Positions 62,049-64,000 of a stretch of 64,000 nucleotides of DNA are shown in pieces (the stretch's first letter is position 1; each line of letters starts with the position of its first letter). Made by a program: the position numbers and the translations under genes. The stretch spans positions 248,001 to 312,000 of the forward strand of contig JAWKYG010000002.1 in the NCBI GenBank assembly GCA_041396585.1, given 5' to 3'. The notes beneath the pieces are model-generated. The model had not been told where the DNA came from and made no database searches. It saw nothing but the letters and a program-made list of their open reading frames with translations. The DNA comes from JAUIAI01 sp041396585. Lineage in GTDB: Bacteria > Pseudomonadota > Gammaproteobacteria > Burkholderiales > Burkholderiaceae_E.

Positions 62049-64000
62049 TCAGGGCACCAGCAGGATCGGCTCGAGCGCTTCGCCAGGGGCCTCGATACGG
62101 CCGATGATGGCGGCATGTCCATAACCGGCCGCGTGCAATGCCTGCAGGCAGCCGGCCGCGCGGTCGGCCGGAATCGAGGCCAGCAGACCGCCGGCGGTCT
62201 GCGGATCGAAGACCAGGCGGTAGCGCGGATGCTCGATCATCTCGGCCTGATTGCGCAGCGCCCGTCGCAGCCGCACATTGGCCGGCTGCAGCGAACTGAG
62301 GATGCCACGGGCGGCGGTTTCCTCGGCGCCTTCGAGGACCGGCAGGGCCGACAGTTCGAGCCGTGCGTCCACGCCCGATGGGCGGGTCATCTCGACCAGG
62401 TGGCCGAGCAGCCCGAATCCGGTGAGATCGGTGCAGGCGGTGGCCCCGTGGGCATGGACGATGCGCGCACCATCGCGGTTCGAGACCTGCATCGAGATCA
62501 GCGCATCATCGATCCAGCGACCTCGTGCGGCGAGTTGCGCATGGGCCGCAAACAGCGTGCCGGTGCCGATCGGTTTGGTGAGAATCAGGCAGTCGCCAGG
62601 ACGCATGCCGCCCTTGCGCATCACCGCATCGAGGCGCTCGTCGATCAGACCGTTGATCGCGAAGCCGAGCGCGAGCTCGCGTCCCTCGCCGGTATGGCCG
62701 CCAACCAGCGCGCAGTCGGCCGCCACCAGCACGTCATTGGCGCCATTCATCATCTGGCGCAAGGTGTCCTCGACCTTGCGCTCCAGGCCGGGCGGCACGG
62801 TGACGATCGCCGTGGCCGACTGGGGCTCGCCGCCCATCGCGAACACGTCGCCCAGCGCATGATTGGCCGCAATGCGGCCGAACACCCAGGGGTCGTCGAT
62901 GAATGCGCGGAAGAAATCCACCGTCTGCACGATCGCCTTGCCCGGCGGCACGCGCAGCACCGCGGCATCGTCGGGCGCATGCAGGCCGATCAGCACATCG
63001 TCTCGCGGGGCGGGCATCAGATCGCCCAACGCCCGTGACAGCACACTGGCACCGACCTTGGCACCGCAACCGCCGCAGCGCATGGCAAGCGCCGACAGCG
63101 CCTGCGCCTGATCGTCGGCATCGAGCGCCACCGGGCTTGCGCGCGGTGTCATCGCGGCGGATGGGTCCATCGCGGGGAACTCGGAGAACTTGCGCATGAA
63201 GCGCCGGTCGATCCAGTCCTTCCAGCGCCAGACCCAGTCGCCCTCGAAGGCGAACGGACCGCGCGAGGCCACGGCATGGCGATCTCCGGTGCTGATCAGC
63301 GACAGCCAGTGGCGCTGGGGATTCCAGGGCAGAACCGGTTGGCCGATCGCCCGGCGGCGCAGATTGTCCGCCAGCGGCGGGCCCGCGCGAACCGCGAACA
63401 CGCCGGCCTTCTCGAGTGGACGATGGACCAGCGAGGCAATGTCGCCGGCCGCGAAGATATCGGGGTCGGTGACTGTCTGGAGCGTGTCGAGCACGCGCAG
63501 GAAACCGGCGTCGTCGAGTTCGAGCCCGGTGTCGCGCAGCCAGTCTGCGCCCCCTGCCTGGGTCACCCAGACAATCTCGTGTGCCTCGTCGACGGAGCCA
63601 CGATCGGTATACAGAACCTGCCCGTCGACCTTGACCACAGCTTCGTTCAGTCGCAGGGTAACGCCGCGCTCGCGCAGCAGACGCAGGTAGCGCGATTGCA
63701 CGCCCGGGTTGTGGGTCGGCAGAATGGTTTCGCTGGCCGAGTAGAGCAAAAAGCCGATGTTGTCCGGGTCGCGGCCGAGCGCGGCCAGTTCGCGGCGCAG
63801 CCGGTACTGCATCGCGAGCGTCATCTCGACCCCGCCCGCGCCGGCGCCGACAATCGCGATCCGCATCGCGCCCGCATGCGATCTGACCCGCTCGAGCAAG
63901 GCCAGCCAGCGCGCATTGAACTGGTTGATCGGCTTGACCGGCACCGCGACCCCGGCCGCGCCCGGAACCAGATCGATGCGTGGAGTCGAGCCGATGTTGA
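62049..64000 (-). CDS. selD: Flavoprotein-selenide, water dikinase fusion, N-terminus outside window
   Basis: At least 650 residues, open to the right edge. The visible N-terminal half is a pyridine nucleotide-disulphide oxidoreductase of the NDH-2 type (AIVGAGAGGVEMTLAMQ, IFAAGDIASLVHRP). The C-terminal half (from about 300) is SelD: CGGCGAKV with catalytic Cys/Lys, DDAAVLRVPPGKAIVQTVDFF, and HALGDVFAMGGEP. SelD makes selenophosphate for tRNA selenouridine or selenocysteine. A GTG at 63944 is only an internal codon. Fusions of this kind are known in proteobacteria. Confidence 0.93.
   Translation of the reverse strand, partial: NIGSTPRIDLVPGAAGVAVPVKPINQFNARWLALLERVRSHAGAMRIAIVGAGAGGVEMTLAMQYRLRRELAALGRDPDNIGFLLYSASETILPTHNPGVQSRYLRLLRERGVTLRLNEAVVKVDGQVLYTDRGSVDEAHEIVWVTQAGGADWLRDTGLELDDAGFLRVLDTLQTVTDPDIFAAGDIASLVHRPLEKAGVFAVRAGPPLADNLRRRAIGQPVLPWNPQRHWLSLISTGDRHAVASRGPFAFEGDWVWRWKDWIDRRFMRKFSEFPAMDPSAAMTPRASPVALDADDQAQALSALAMRCGGCGAKVGASVLSRALGDLMPAPRDDVLIGLHAPDDAAVLRVPPGKAIVQTVDFFRAFIDDPWVFGRIAANHALGDVFAMGGEPQSATAIVTVPPGLERKVEDTLRQMMNGANDVLVAADCALVGGHTGEGRELALGFAINGLIDERLDAVMRKGGMRPGDCLILTKPIGTGTLFAAHAQLAARGRWIDDALISMQVSNRDGARIVHAHGATACTDLTGFGLLGHLVEMTRPSGVDARLELSALPVLEGAEETAARGILSSLQPANVRLRRALRNQAEMIEHPRYRLVFDPQTAGGLLASIPADRAAGCLQALHAAGYGHAAIIGRIEAPGEALEPILLVP

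Noticed and set aside
61371..63038. 555-codon plus-strand open frame overlapping MFS and selD
   Set aside because: Runs in another frame of the MFS gene and antisense to selD; no features of its own.

Overview
The window is a GC-rich proteobacterial chromosome segment, most likely Betaproteobacteria and plausibly Burkholderiales. The evidence is gene content: the pepA-holC-(DUF2486-like)-valS run divergent from lptF-lptG, a DUF6502/DUF5666 pair, an MFS-PlsC fusion, a DUF2145 gene, and CaiB-type CoA transferase, SDR and molybdenum hydroxylase genes. Taxonomy is inferred from gene content only. No rRNA, CRISPR array or recognisable insertion sequence was seen. There is one tRNA, tRNA-Ala(CGC).

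Layout. 1-3.2 kb, minus strand: an LplT/Aas-like MFS-acyltransferase fusion cut by the window edge with an octanucleotide repeat just upstream of its start, then a DUF2145 pair facing an XRE-type regulator across a palindromic operator region. 4-11.5 kb, minus strand: glnS, a DUF1499-FKBP fusion, a 3-hydroxyisobutyrate-dehydrogenase-like enzyme, gamma-glutamyltransferase, a type II haloacid dehalogenase and a CaiB/BaiF CoA transferase. 11.7-15.1 kb, plus strand: alaS and an SDR. 15.2-27.2 kb: signalling and metabolism, with a 7TM-type GGDEF protein, a chemoreceptor with a C-terminal Cache-like region, a three-subunit molybdenum hydroxylase (FAD/FeS/Mo), and a periplasmic binding protein overlapping a second chemoreceptor. 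27.5-37.7 kb: DUF6502 and a frame-disrupted DUF5666 gene, then valS, a DUF2486-like gene, holC and pepA, and the divergent LPS-export genes lptF-lptG. A candidate small RNA and terminator follow.

38.7-59.3 kb is an accessory island downstream of tRNA-Ala. Its first half (about 38.9-47.3 kb) is almost entirely minus strand and tightly packed: a regulator-like protein, an AlpA-like protein, a large P-loop ATPase, several unknown small proteins, DUF2924, a large serine recombinase and a small HTH protein. It looks like a serine-recombinase-mobilised element. Two imperfect 24-bp direct repeats (38884 and 47241) bracket it. The second half (47.3-59.3 kb) is a defence cassette: DUF3489 on the minus strand, then on the plus strand a translationally coupled trio (winged-HTH, DUF3800, PBECR-like nuclease candidate), a type I restriction-modification system (hsdM, hsdS, hsdR), a YgjP-like zinc metallopeptidase and a TOTE-type primase-helicase.

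Several genes of the defence cassette carry single-base frame breaks, often in short homopolymers, while the protein sequence on both sides stays family-like. This indicates recent inactivation or indel errors in the assembly. The chromosome resumes at 59.8 kb with a CsgG-like lipoprotein, an MFS transporter and an NDH-type flavoprotein/SelD fusion running off the right edge.
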